Source: Aporrectodea caliginosa (taxonomy: Eukaryota; Annelida; Clitellata; Crassiclitellata; Lumbricidae). Taken from it: a DNA stretch of 64,000 nucleotides. Made by a program: the position numbers and the translations under genes. Location of the stretch: NCBI GenBank assembly GCA_020284085.1, contig JACEVL010000145.1:1235983-1299982 (forward strand), given 5' to 3'. Positions 32,901 through 42,712 of this stretch are shown piece by piece. The notes under the pieces are model-generated. The model searched no databases and had not been told where the DNA came from. It saw only the letters and a list, made by a program, of their open reading frames with translations. Each line of letters starts with the position of its first letter. Within the stretch, counting starts at the first letter, position 1.

Positions 32901-33067
32901 AATTTGATTGGTCAGAGCGCCGTTTTAATGCACCTTCATATCAACCACGTTCAGAAAAAAACACAAAAACAAAAACAAAACAGAAAAAAGAAAAGAAAAA
33001 AATATAGAGAATTGAAATAAAAAGAGCCAATGGGCCAAACAGAAAGGAAATACAATAGAAACACAAA

Positions 33068-33106
33068 GACGTCAACGGCCATAGTAGCCAAAGGATGTCG
33101 TTAAAC
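33068..33106 (+). repeat. Hairpin module A, intact stems
   Basis: Outer stem GACGTC 33068-33073 / GATGTC 33094-33099, inner stem GGC/GCC around CATAGTA, then GTTAAAC 33100-33106. No B motif within 200 bp upstream. Confidence 0.6.
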
Positions 33107-33183
33107 AAATGGAATCATCATCAACCACGTTCAATAATAGATAGACTAGTTCAAACACAAATCGTATAATTATGCCATTATAG

Positions 33184-33330
33184 GAACAGTAAGAACTGTT
33201 CACAATTATTTCTATAACTCAACCACTCTTCGTACTCTGGCAGTGCCAGTCGCATGCCTGGGTGAAGGAGGAGAGCAACGCTAATGACCTTATAGGTATC
33301 ACACAGTGTCGCTAAACTGAAACTACTACT
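33184..33330 (+). repeat. Hairpin D followed by module C
   Basis: GAACAGT 33184-33190 and ACTGTTC 33195-33201 form a perfect 7-bp stem with an AAGA loop. Module C occupies 33216-33329, with 5' hairpin, GCGACGC-like arm mutated to GCAACGCT, and the tail CTGAAACTACTACT. Confidence 0.65.
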
Positions 33331-33351
33331 AAATCCTGTTTTATGCCATAG

Positions 33352-33430
33352 GAACAGTGAAATCTGTTCACAGTTGTCTCTCCATTACGTCAAGGTCCTT
33401 TGTTGCCATAATCTATCCTTAAAACCTCGA
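33352..33430 (+). repeat. Hairpin D plus eroded A
   Basis: GAACAG 33352-33357 / CTGTTC 33364-33369 with a TGAAAT loop, then a diverged A block (ACGTCAAGGTCCTTTGTTGCC) to about 33424. Confidence 0.45.
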
Positions 33431-33681
33431 TCCATGTAACTTGACCATACCTGTTGGTGACTACAAAGCAGCTATAATTTGACTAAATGTCCACTTTACA
33501 AAGTTCGGGTGTGCTCAATGAAGCGGAAAAACAGACGTGTCACAGGAACATCTGACCGTCAAGGTTCAACGTTACCGGTATAAGAAATTGCTAAACAATG
33601 GACAGCACTTTGTTAATGGTTAAATGAAATAATAGAAACATGTCGACAAGTAGCCTTACGGTGAATATTAGGCACTGCTTA

Positions 33682-33781
33682 GACACCTTACATAATTTGT
33701 TTTAGAGCTCATAATAATTATTATGGGTTTTCAATCTTTGTCGGCGGAAACGGCCTATGTTGTCATAAGCTGCCGTTATAC
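33682..33781 (+). ncRNA. Candidate small-RNA unit, shortened
   Basis: GACACCTTACATAA at 33682, an AT-rich ATAATAATT block in the TATA position, and hairpin A with CGGCGG 33742-33747 / GCTGCCG 33769-33775. It is the shortest promoter-to-hairpin distance seen. Confidence 0.35.
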
Positions 33782-33815
33782 CCTGGATCCACCACCACAT
33801 TGAAAACTCGAAAAT

Positions 33816-34073
33816 AACTCCGCCACTGCGCTACCTGTGGTAATGCCAGTCCCAAGCCCTTAGAAACGAGGAGGGTATGAACTTAAAAAAATGTATTTAA
33901 AGCCTACATTATGCAATTGCGCAATAGAAAAAATACGTGAGAATTCTTCAAAATTTTAAGATGTCGCAACTTCGCCACTGGCCATACTTTGGTAGTGCCA
34001 AACCCAAGAAAAGGTACAGGGAGAGGGCGACGCTAATCTTTTTTGCTATGGCACGGCTTTGTTAAACAGTAAC
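33816..34073 (+). repeat. Two module C copies
   Basis: 33816-33880 keeps the 5' half only. 33969-34073 is complete, with 5' hairpin CACTACC/GGCCAGTG, inner stem CTT-TTTTTGC region and GTTAAACAGTAAC end. Confidence 0.65.
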
Positions 34074-34148
34074 TATCGAATCATGTAACTATACGGAAAT
34101 GGACAAACCTAGGATGTCTCAAAGCACTGAAATACACAGCTCAAATTA

Positions 34149-34285
34149 AACACCCTTAAATAGTCAATTCTTAAGGCTATATAATGATAGTTTTCGAATA
34201 TTCATCACTTGGTTTCTCTTAACGGAATCTAAAGCACGGTAGAAGCTTACGGCTCTGGCAGTCAAAAGACGATATTATTAAAGAA
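34149..34285 (+). ncRNA. Candidate small-RNA unit
   Basis: AACACCCTTAAATAG at 34149 with TATATAA at 34178 (offset 29). An A-like module with ACGGTAGAAGCTTACGGCTC is at about 34236-34282. Related to 26569 and 27592, with the same 58-60 bp box-to-module distance. Confidence 0.35.
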
Positions 34286-34326
34286 TGTCGAAACACAAAC
34301 ATAGAAAACGTTACGTAGGATATCGT

Positions 34327-35290
34327 TTAACCCTAGGGCTACAAAGCTTTTTTTGTAACACTGGCTACCAAGGGGGGTGGTTAACACACCCCCTGGATTT
34401 CGTGTTTGGTTTTACATATCATAACTTGTAATATAGCAATGGATTTAGCATTCATTTCTGCACAGAATGGTATATTTAGTTGTACATTATGTGAATGCAC
34501 CTCGAAATTACATCACTTTTAACAACGGAACCCATTACTTAGCAATATTGTATATTATTGCGTACATTTTGTACTTTTTGGATAAACAAATATAAGATTA
34601 TGTGTGTTTAAAAACTAATCTATGTATAAAAGATACACACAATCATCCCTACACATGTTTATATAGTATAAATGTACATCCATACATATCCATACATATA
34701 TATCGGTTTACGTTGTAATGCTGTATTCAGCCATTTTCACACAGATTACGCGTATTATTATTTATTTTCATCACTTCAAAAGACAAAGATGTTGGTATGC
34801 AAATGAAGCCCTACATTCCCTCTAAAGAATAGTATCTTTGCTTCTCTTCCAGGAAGACAAATGAATACGCTACAGACAAAAAACTAAGGGGGAGTGCTTC
34901 CATCAGCCATTTTTCACGCATATTACGCGTATTATTATTTAGTTTGAGCACTTCCGGTTGTCTCAGGTCAACTCAGTGACCATAGAAATGTAGCCCCACA
35001 TTCCCTCTATAGAATGGTATAATTGTGTCTCTTAATATTAAATGACGGATAAGATATAGTCGAAAATCTGGGGGGTGGTGGTATCCACCCCCCCTGGTGC
35101 CTCGGGTGTATTGGGTATAACTTTTGAACGGTGTGAGATATCATCTCACATTTTACCTCAAAACGTGTGTAAATGAACCCCCTACAGCTACCTAAAAGGT
35201 CGAATTTTTATTCCATACGGAAAAAGTTTGAGATGAAAAAACCTAGGGGGAGGGTGGCAACCACCCTCCTTGGTAGCTCGAGGGATAAAA
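34327..35290. mobile_element. TTAA-associated element with GGGGGTGG inverted ends
   Basis: The left end TTAACCCTAGGGCTAC starts in the GTTTAAC of an A-type module. The right end, read inverted, is ATCCCTCGAGCTACCAAGG. Both ends have ACCAAGG-GGGTGGTT motifs. The interior has two tandem 185-bp copies with CATATTACGCGTATTATTATT-like blocks (34735 and 34911). piggyBac-like by its TTAA and CCCT end; no transposase. Confidence 0.5.
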
Positions 35291-35430
35291 TTCGGATGTA
35301 TGGCTAATACTTGACTCTGTTCAGACAATTTAGTTTATTTCCGTCACCAGATATAGCTGTAATTTTAATACGTTCGCTTGCAGTATAAATTATGTGCAAG
35401 TAACAACGAAAACTGTAAGAAAATCCTATT

Positions 35431-35469
35431 GACGTCAACGCCTTTTAATCTATAGGATGTCGTCAAAGT
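35431..35469 (+). repeat. Hairpin module A
   Basis: GACGTC 35431-35436 / GATGTC 35456-35461, then GTCAAAG. No nearby B. Confidence 0.45.
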
Positions 35470-35570
35470 TCTCCATCCAAACCTTAGACCTACTTATCTC
35501 ACCGGAAATAGTAAATAAATTTGAGTAAGAAGGAGAGCATGGTAAAGTACTTGAACCGCGGCCTTCTTCA

Positions 35571-35722
35571 GACAATTTTTAATCAGGTTCTCCCAATAGT
35601 ATAAATATGTAACTTTCGTTCAATTACCAATGGAGCTAATCAAAAGAGCTGTAATATTATGCCAAAATAATCTTTGTCGGCGGCAACGGCCTATGTAGTC
35701 ATAAGCTGCCGTTAAACTGTGG
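35571..35722 (+). ncRNA. Candidate small-RNA unit
   Basis: GACAATTTTTAATC at 35571 (PSE mutated at one or two positions), TATAAAT at 35600 (offset 29), ACTTTCGTTCAA, then hairpin CGGCGGC 35678-35684 / GCTGCCG 35705-35711 and GTTAAAC 35711-35717. A second, partial A module follows at 35735-35770. Confidence 0.4.
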
Positions 35723-35934
35723 ATCCAATCCAATTACCAACGGCCTTTGATGTCATAAGACGACGTCGAGCTGTGGTTTAAAAAATTTACCAATAACGAA
35801 CGATCCATCTTAGAGATTTGAATCCTACCATCGATCCAAATAAATTGAGTTTAATCAGAATTTAAGAGAATGATCCGAATTCAACCAATTTGAGGACATC
35901 CAGAAAGCATGCACATAGCCTAATCAACTAAGGC

Positions 35935-36360
35935 AGACACTCAGCAATCGGTCCATGAACTTAGGCCTGGGTCAGCATATCGATGAGAGGAAACCCCTTT
36001 TTCTGATGGAATGCGATTCAAGTCAGCCGTACAAAGAATGTAAAGAAGCGAATCTAAGACAGAGCAGACACCAAAAAGTATAGAAGACCAATGGATAATG
36101 CATAGTAGGGTGGAGTGCATAGGCTCCAAGGTATTAACCTGTGAACAGTTCGGAGAGGAAGGAGCGGATCCAATTAAGCGGGTGTCCAAAGATGTTAAAC
36201 TCTGTGAGAAAATATGATCTACGGTGGCCTAGGTGACGCTAACATCAAAAGCGAACCAGCAATATTACCTTCCTTTGATCAGAGGTTCAAAACACATCAG
36301 TGAGTAGATGGGTAATAAATGTTTCCGTAGAATGAAATCAACGGATTTAAACTCGTGGGA
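35935..36360 (-). pseudogene. LINE reverse transcriptase relic, inverted copy of 10820-11345
   Basis: Minus-strand frames with SILFGVCSVLDSLLYILCTADLNRI (the QGSVLGPLLF region, degenerate) and a preceding region matching 10930-11130. Stops and frame changes throughout. Confidence 0.6.
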
Positions 36361-36430
36361 AGTTAGAACGAGTTTGATTCAAGGTAGGACATAATTTGGG
36401 AACAGAAAAAGCTTTCAGCCATTGCGCTAA

Positions 36431-36520
36431 CCTCGGTTGTGCCCGTACTCTGTGGTGCCAGACCCAAGCCTGGGTAAGGGAGGAGGGTGATTCTAATTAT
36501 CCTTGTTATGAAACAACACC
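36431..36520 (+). repeat. Module C copy, diverged
   Basis: GCCCGTACTCTGTGGTGCC start, CAAGCCTGGGTAAGGGAGGA middle, then TTCTAATTATCCTTGTTATG; the terminal GTTAAAC is missing. Confidence 0.6.
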
Positions 36521-36537
36521 TTCGTGCGGTTCTTGGT

Positions 36538-37347
36538 TGGGTGACATATGAACGGGCGCCAATAGAACGGGCGACATTTGAACGGCGACTGTAGAACGGT
36601 GTATACATGACCGGTGCGACTATTGAACGGTTCAATAGTCGCACCGGTCATGTATGTACAGTTGAACGGGTAACAGATGACGGTGAACAATTTATCCAGA
36701 AAGTGAATACAATTTAATAGCAATTGAACAGGCACTTTCTTGGACATGTACCACACTTTCTGTTTAGTTGTGGGACACATAGGCAATTGAGCGTAAATAC
36801 AATAAGATTTCTGCTCTGCCGTACGTGGCGAGTTCTTGAAATTTCTTACTGCTTGACTGAAGCATTCCGGTCGATCCTTGCAAAAAGTTAGTCATTTGCA
36901 TTTGCATGTCTTTCTTGAGACCTGTCATAAACGTCCGTACTGTTGGATGGTGACATGAGAACAGCGACTGGAGTCCATAGTGCCATCCTTCTACTGAATT
37001 CGTTGTTCTAGCAATACCATCCATTCCAGTGGTGTATTGAATCCAAAGGGCAACTGGGTATATTGCCGATCCTTAGTTGTTTCCAAGTCGTCTTTGTCTG
37101 AAACGCTAAGATAGGTATGCTCAAAAAAGGAGGTCAGTTCATCGAGATGTTCTATATCGTCAGGTTGAGTATCAGCTAAGACGTTAATAGCTCAACATTC
37201 AGTATACGCCTATTATTATACAGCTGTATACAAGGAGTACATCCGTTCAATTGACCGTCGTTAAAATGTCGGCCCGTTCAACTGTCTCCCGATAAAGTGT
37301 CGCCGTTCTAGTGTCGTCCGTTCAATTGACCGTCGTTCAAATGTCCG
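36538..37347. mobile_element. Mutator-like element relic with GAACGG subterminal repeats
   Basis: Both ends carry repeated GAACGG / CCGTTC motifs with GACATTTGAACG in inverted orientation. A perfect 26-bp palindrome sits at 36603-36655. The interior has a MULE-type transposase remnant. Confidence 0.55.
36760..37075 (-). pseudogene. MULE transposase C-terminal fragment
   Basis: Minus-strand frame from about 37075 reads GFNTPLEWMDGIARTTNSVEGWHYGL, then HPTVRTFMTGLKKD. The RTTNSVEGWH motif (usually RTNNxVEGWH) marks MULE/FLYWCH-associated transposases. The catalytic core upstream is missing. Confidence 0.65.
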
Positions 37348-37499
37348 TAGCCTATACCGCGGTTCTTATCGCATTCGTATACGTTCTTGTAAGGCGCAAT
37401 ATAAATGGCCATATACAATTATGCATACATGAATTATACATACATAGATAATTATAATGTCGTTATAAAGACTCGTTAAACAGCATCTGACCAACCAAG

Positions 37500-38050
37500 T
37501 GTACTTATCATACTAGCGATTGATTTATTATTACTCAAAGGTTTAACGTCACCTTATGACATCAAAGGCCGTTGACGACAATTCACAATGTATAATACCA
37601 TACAATGAAAACGAAAAACTTAGCGTCCAAGCGACACCATTTAAAGGTGTCAAAATAAATCCTTACAATGTCACAAAATTCAATGTTTAACAACATTGTA
37701 TTGTATTGTATCTAAAGATTTATATAGCGCCTCTCTCATAATAACTATTCAGAAGCGCTCTGAGCACGAAAAGCCCCGGGGAAAAGAAACGTCTTTAAAG
37801 AACAAGTAAGAACATAAAGTAGTGTGTCTGTTACTTTCTTTTAATGATTCGATACAAATTTAAGTATAATAATATCATGACGTTAGATTCTTATTCTACT
37901 TTGTATTTTTTAAGTGATTATTTGTTAATCTTCAGTTTAACGTCAGCTTGTGACAACAGTTACTATTGACCATTATACTTTTTCGAATAACAATTTGATA
38001 AAAACAGCACACACTAAATGATACAGGTAAATTTACAAAGTCGGCCTTTT
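37500..38050 (+). repeat. Duplicated block, direct partner at 61580-62010
   Basis: Contains a minus-strand unit: GACACC at 37651, a degenerate CTAAG box, and hairpin A 37579-37541 (GTCGTC / GGTGAC, GTTAAAC), plus a second weak A near 37934. A retroposon at about 37697-37830 is absent from the 61.6-kb copy, so that copy is an empty site. Confidence 0.6.
37697..37830 (-). repeat. Retroposon 3' end inserted in the duplicated block
   Basis: Read on the minus strand it ends GAGAGGCGCTATATAAAT followed by CTTTAGATACAATACAATAC. The empty site is at about 61757. The likely target duplication is short and imperfect. Confidence 0.6.
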
Positions 38051-38331
38051 ACCCGTAGACTGTTCAAGTATCTAACACACTCGAATATAAGTTTCATTAA
38101 GTAGCAAAAAAATACTTGGGCATATATGTATTACAATTGTTTAAAGTTTGTTTTCAACATATTCAAACTGCAACTACATTTCCCTTATTGCAACATTATG
38201 TAGTACAGCATTATTATGCAATGAAATATTTTTTGGATGGAATACGACTCAAGTCAGCCGTATAAAGAATATAAAGAAGCGAGGCCGCGAAAGTTGAGAG
38301 ACTAGTGATTGAACGAAAATTACATTTATAT

Positions 38332-38422
38332 AGTGTCTAAAAGAAACTATTAAAAGGTGTCTAAATGTTGGATAAAGTAGTTGGACGACGCTAGTCCTCT
38401 TTCTTATGACATGATGTCATTT
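38332..38422 (-). promoter_or_regulatory. Module B with an adjacent opposite-strand hairpin
   Basis: Minus strand GACACCTTTTAATAG at 38361 with TATATAA at 38332 (offset 29). A plus-strand A/C-like segment (GACGACGCTAG...GATGTCATTTAC) is at 38384-38422. Confidence 0.4.
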
Positions 38423-38552
38423 ACTAATCAATCTATAATGGGCATAACCATTCCTGTGTTTTCTTATTTTTCGCTAAAAGTGTATTCAGTTACGTGGTGC
38501 CACGCAAACGGATAGAACTGAGGAATCTGGAAGTACTTGAAATATTTGAAAT

Positions 38553-38615
38553 AACGCTGTAGGTTAACAATAACAGTAGCCATACTGTCAACTGTTATTG
38601 TTAACCTACAGCGTT
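38553..38615. repeat. 25-bp perfect inverted repeat
   Basis: Arms 38553-38577 and 38591-38615 are exact complements around a 13-bp loop. It lies about 100 bp upstream of a B motif. Confidence 0.85.
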
Positions 38616-38711
38616 CTGCCTTTTGCTTTCTGAAATAAACGAAAATACATTATACATAAAACAGAAATACATGCAAAATGCCGCAAGCACTCATAAATAC
38701 GGTTGCATTTA

Positions 38712-38850
38712 GATACCTTTTAATCGCATCTCTCGCGCACTATATAATTATTTGTATTTAATTTCGGTCAGTTATAATCCTTTCTTTTCTATGTAACTAC
38801 AAACTACCAACTACGGCTGACTTTAACGGCCATGTTTTTCAGCAGGTTTA
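38712..38850 (+). ncRNA. Candidate small-RNA unit
   Basis: GATACCTTTTAATCG at 38712 with TATATAA at 38741 (offset 29), then a weak A-like block (CTACGGCTGACTTTAACGGCC) at about 38809-38850. Confidence 0.3.
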
Positions 38851-38939
38851 GGTGGATGTCTTCCTCTAACCAATCTACTGATTCCGGCACACCTCTTCTC
38901 TTGCATTGTCTTTCCTTACGTTGATGCTGCAGACCGTTG

Positions 38940-40330
38940 AGTTGATTCGAAGGATTTAGATATCGTCTGTATTCCTTGCTCTGATTTCATTTCGATCGAT
39001 TTCGTTTTGCTTAAGATCGTTTCTGCATTCGCCTCAATCGGTTGATGTTTGAAAAGAGCATAATGTTCATCTTCCGTCTTATCAGCTTAAGATAATTTTT
39101 ATGGTCTGAGTAAGATATGTAGATTTTATCTGCGATCAAGAAAAAGACAAGACCGGAGGTGTCTTATATGTTGAATCAAAAGACCATCCGGAAAAACTGA
39201 TAGGCACATTCAACAGCCATTTCATCCTATGTTTCGTAGGCATTTCACGAGTTGAAGTTACTATTAATTTGCTTCACTTTGAAAGTGTTAAATTGAGTTT
39301 TGAGGAAGAAAATAATCTCTCGACTTTGTACGATTAAAACTGACCAATCAGGATCGAAAACGTTTAACAAAACGGTTGAAATGGAAATTCATCCAACTCT
39401 CAATAAAATATATTCATGTGATATGTGACATCAGGTTGAATTTAGTTACGTAGAAGGTTTTGCACTCGATAATGGATCTGTCATAATTATTATACAGGTT
39501 CACAGTCCTGCGTCTACTTATAAGACAAACATCAACCTTAAAAGAGGTGTGTAATTAATACTTTTTTACACTCGATAATGACTGAATAATCCGAAACGTA
39601 TTGAATAAAAAATCCAAAGACGATCATTCTTAATCCCAGACGCAATTATTTCGGTCTTCAGTTCTCATCTAAAATACTTCTGACGATTATACGATTAAAC
39701 ATGACGATTATTCTATTAAAGAATCGGTCGAAAGGTATTGTACAAAATATTAGTAGAATTGAATACTGGCCGGTTAATAGATTTGAGCGCTTTTGTGATT
39801 TTTTGATTGTTCAATAAATTGTCCATGGCAAAAGACGTCGATGCTAATATTTAACAACACCTATGGTTGCCAAGGCCGATGACGTTGTCCTCTACCTTTA
39901 ACCAAGGTTCGAACTGTATTATTCCACACGAACGGGCGAGAACTGTTAAAAATAATTGCTGCAGACACCAAACGATGTCGTTACGCTGTAGAATGAATCC
40001 AATCCTCAACCTTCAAAATGTTTATTAGGACTGCATTATGCCATTGGAAAACCCGTGAAAAATTTATCCATCGACGTCAACAGGTTTTGATGCCAATAGA
40101 TGTCGTTACAGTGCTTCCTCTTATCTCCAACTCCGCCACTTCTCATACTTTATCAGTGCCAGACCCTAGAGAAGATTAAGCAGGAGGGAGACGTTAATTT
40201 GTTTGCTATGACACATAGTTATTAAACAGTAACAAACTAACCATTTAGCTATCAGAAATGAAAACCATATACGTAAGATGTCTCAAAGTACTCAAATACA
40301 CCTTTAAATCGTGTATTTCGAAGATTATAT
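38940..40330 (+). repeat. Copy 2 of the module-bearing block
   Basis: A roughly 1.4-kb unit that is repeated immediately after it (40430-41700). It holds minus-strand B at 39551 (TATAAG 39522), hairpin A 40073-40111 (GACGTC/GATGTC), C 40129-40233, and B at 40297 (TATATA 40326). The first 480 bp contain the 'ATGCCTA' repeat on the minus strand, here closed by a stop after 34 codons. Confidence 0.6.
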
Positions 40331-40521
40331 ATTGGTTATTTTCGTTAATACACTATTGGAACTTCTATGCTTCAAATTCGGTTGTATGTTAGATGTCATA
40401 AAGCACCTTAAACCAACAGCTCTGGTTCCATTTCGTGTCTGCATTTGCCTCAATCTGTTGATGTCTAATAATATCATTATGCCCATCGTCCATCTTGTCA
40501 CCTTTAATTTTTTATAAATCT

Positions 40522-40737
40522 TTAAATACAATACAATACATGGGTTGTTGGGTCTGAATAAGATACATAACTATCATCTGTGATCCAGTCAAACAATTCA
40601 TCATAGGTTTGTGACTCCTCAACGACCGTAGGAGCAAAAGATAAGGCAGGAGGCGTCTCATATGTTGAATCAAATGAGCGTTCGCAAAGACTGATGGATA
40701 CATTCAACGACCTTTTCAGCTTATATTTCGTAGGCAT
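40522..40737 (-). CDS. Unrecognised 71-codon ORF
   Basis: Minus-strand ORF starting MPTKYKLKRSLNVSISL and containing FDSTYETPPALSF. The copy at 39230-39120 shares MPTK, LNV-IS and FDSTY-TPP-LSF before a stop. About 90-130 bp upstream of the ATG are a CTGATTGG (CCAAT-type) block and a TATAAAA, conserved in both copies and partly at 8640-8880. It could be a small decayed gene carried by the repeat or chance. I do not recognise the protein. Confidence 0.15.
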   Translation of the reverse strand: MPTKYKLKRSLNVSISLCERSFDSTYETPPALSFAPTVVEESQTYDELFDWITDDSYVSYSDPTTHVLYCI

Positions 40738-41017
40738 TTCCAGAGTTGAAGTTACTACTTGCTCACTTTTAGAGTGTAAAAATGAGTTATGAGGAAGAAA
40801 GCCAATCTCTCGATTTTATACGATTAATACAGACCAATCAGCGTCGAAGACTTTTAACAAGACGGTTGAAAGAAAAAATACGCTCAGCTCTCAACGAAAT
40901 ATATTCAAAGGATTCGTTAAATCAGGTTGAATTTATATGAACGCTATGTAAGCGCTTAAGTAGGTTTTCCACTCGTGATTAAATCAACAACGATTATACA
41001 GGATGGATGGATCCTCA

Positions 41018-41133
41018 GTTTAACGGCAGCTTATGACAACATAGGCCGTTTCCGCCGACAAAGATTATTTTTGGCATATTACAGCTCAAAATCTTCTACT
41101 TATAAGATGAATACAAACCTTAAAAGAGGTGTG
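41018..41133 (-). ncRNA. Candidate small-RNA unit, minus strand
   Basis: CACACCTCTTTTAAGG at 41133, TATAAG at 41104 (offset 29), hairpin CGGCGG (41057-41052) / CTGCCG, GTTAAAC to 41018, then TGAGGATCC. The hairpin matches 1148-1190 almost exactly although the promoters are of different subtypes. Confidence 0.4.
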
Positions 41134-41699
41134 CAATTATTTTACTCTCGATCATGACTGAATTATTCGCAATGTATTGAATAAAACATCCTTTGAAATT
41201 GACAAACATCAACAAAGACGATCTTTCTCTTCCCAGATGCCATTATTTCGGTCTTCATTTCTCACCTAAAATACTTGTGACGACAATATTATAGAATCGG
41301 CCGAAACCTAATGAACGAAATTATTTTAAGAGAATTAAATAGATTAATAGATCTGAGTGCTTTTGCGATTTTTCGATTGTTCAATAAATTGTCCTTGGCA
41401 AAAGACTCTGATGCTAGTGTCGAACAACACCCTATGGTTACCAGGGCCGTTGACATAACCAAGTTGCCCTCATCCTTTACCCAAGGATCGAGCTGTATTA
41501 TTATTATACACGAACGGGTGAGCACTGTTAAAAAAATAATTGCTGCCGGCCACTTTTGTTACCAAAAGTAATCATTTAGCTATCCGAAATGAAACACCTA
41601 CATAAGATGTCTCAAAATACTCAAATACATGACTATGTTTAAACACCTTTATATCGTGTATTTGTAAGGCTATATATAAAGGTTTTTCGTGTATGCACT

Positions 41700-42560
41700 A
41701 TTGCTAACATGCCAAGAATCTCATGCTCCGGTTGATAACATTATAAATTGTCCTCCAAGATTTAAGCATTTACACAAAGGAGATTATGAAACTCATTTCA
41801 GAACGAAGTTGTCAAATATGCTGAAATCTGTAATAAAAACGATTTTATTTTACACTTATGTGTCAAAACTGATGCTAAGTGTTTGTTTGATAGCATCAGA
41901 TGTCATAATCATAATTAATATGATATGATGTTTCTTGTGAACTTTGGTCTATAGTTATGCTCGTTTGTAGACTATTGTTGAATTTGCTATATTATATACA
42001 TACTGTGGATGTGTTAGAGTCCTGTTCTAACTATTTGCATATATTATGATAATATTGTGTGATTGAAATTATTATATACTTCCATACAATGTACCAAAAA
42101 ATTACAAACTTCATGTCTTACTTGCATGTGTGACAAATATCAATCAAGCTGTATTAAGAACATTAAATGTAATAAATTGAGAATTTCGGGTGAAGTTTAT
42201 TTTATTGTCAACACAGTAGCATAATATATGATAAAGAATTGTCAAATTCACTGTTGAATATATTTCTTTAAAAATGCTTGACTTTACTGATTGATGACTT
42301 CTTAAAAATCCAAAAGTGAACTTCATGTTAAACTTTCGTGTCTTCTAAATTTGTAAAATAAATGTTATTGAAATAAATAGATTAAGAAGTAAATGTGCAT
42401 TAGTAATGGTGATCAAGAATTAATTTTAAGAAACCTTTCTTGTATACGACAATTGCTACTAAATATTGTTGAATTTGCATCAGATACCAAATTGCATGTA
42501 TCAAACTGTATATTTATGAATTGTATTTTTTAATGTCGTTAAACAATGAACACTAATGAC
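41700..42560. other. AT-rich stretch, no recognisable gene
   Basis: No TIR, tRNA or coding motif. A lone ATGTCGTTAAACAATG at about 42533-42548 is an isolated module-A terminus. Confidence 0.4.
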
Positions 42561-42578
42561 ATTTTAAGGTTATGTTTG

Positions 42579-42690
42579 GACAGTCTTAAATGGTGTCTTT
42601 TCGACGCTATGAATTCATTTAACTGCACTGTATATGTTTTAAATTGTCGTCAACGGCCTTTGATGTCATATGACGACGTTAAACCTTGGA
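42579..42690 (+). ncRNA. Candidate small-RNA unit, best-preserved hairpin
   Basis: A PSE-like GACAGTCTTAAATGG at 42579, TATG box at 42608 (offset 29), hairpin GTCGTC 42646-42651 / GACGAC 42672-42677 with CAACGGCCTTTGATGTC loop, GTTAAAC 42678-42684, CTTGGA. A hAT element inserted just after it (42713). Confidence 0.4.
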
Positions 42691-42712
42691 GAAATAAATA
42701 AATGCACTATTG

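Larger units (their letters stand above)
40430..41700 (+). repeat. Copy 3 of the module-bearing block
   Basis: Tandem neighbour of copy 2. It carries a minus-strand unit at 41018-41133, a weak A at 41420-41456, a D-type segment near 41510, and B at 41642 with TATATATAAA at 41671. Confidence 0.6.

Noticed and set aside
40700..40940. Histone gene promoter (CCAAT, TATAAAA, short ORF)
   Set aside because: The encoded peptide has no similarity I can see to any histone, and no histone 3' stem-loop follows.
42646..42684. Integron attC-like site (hairpin ending in GTTAAAC, which fits GTTRRRY)
   Set aside because: The complementary RYYYAAC box does not pair at the other end, the context is an animal genome with no integrase, and the module is dispersed rather than between gene cassettes.
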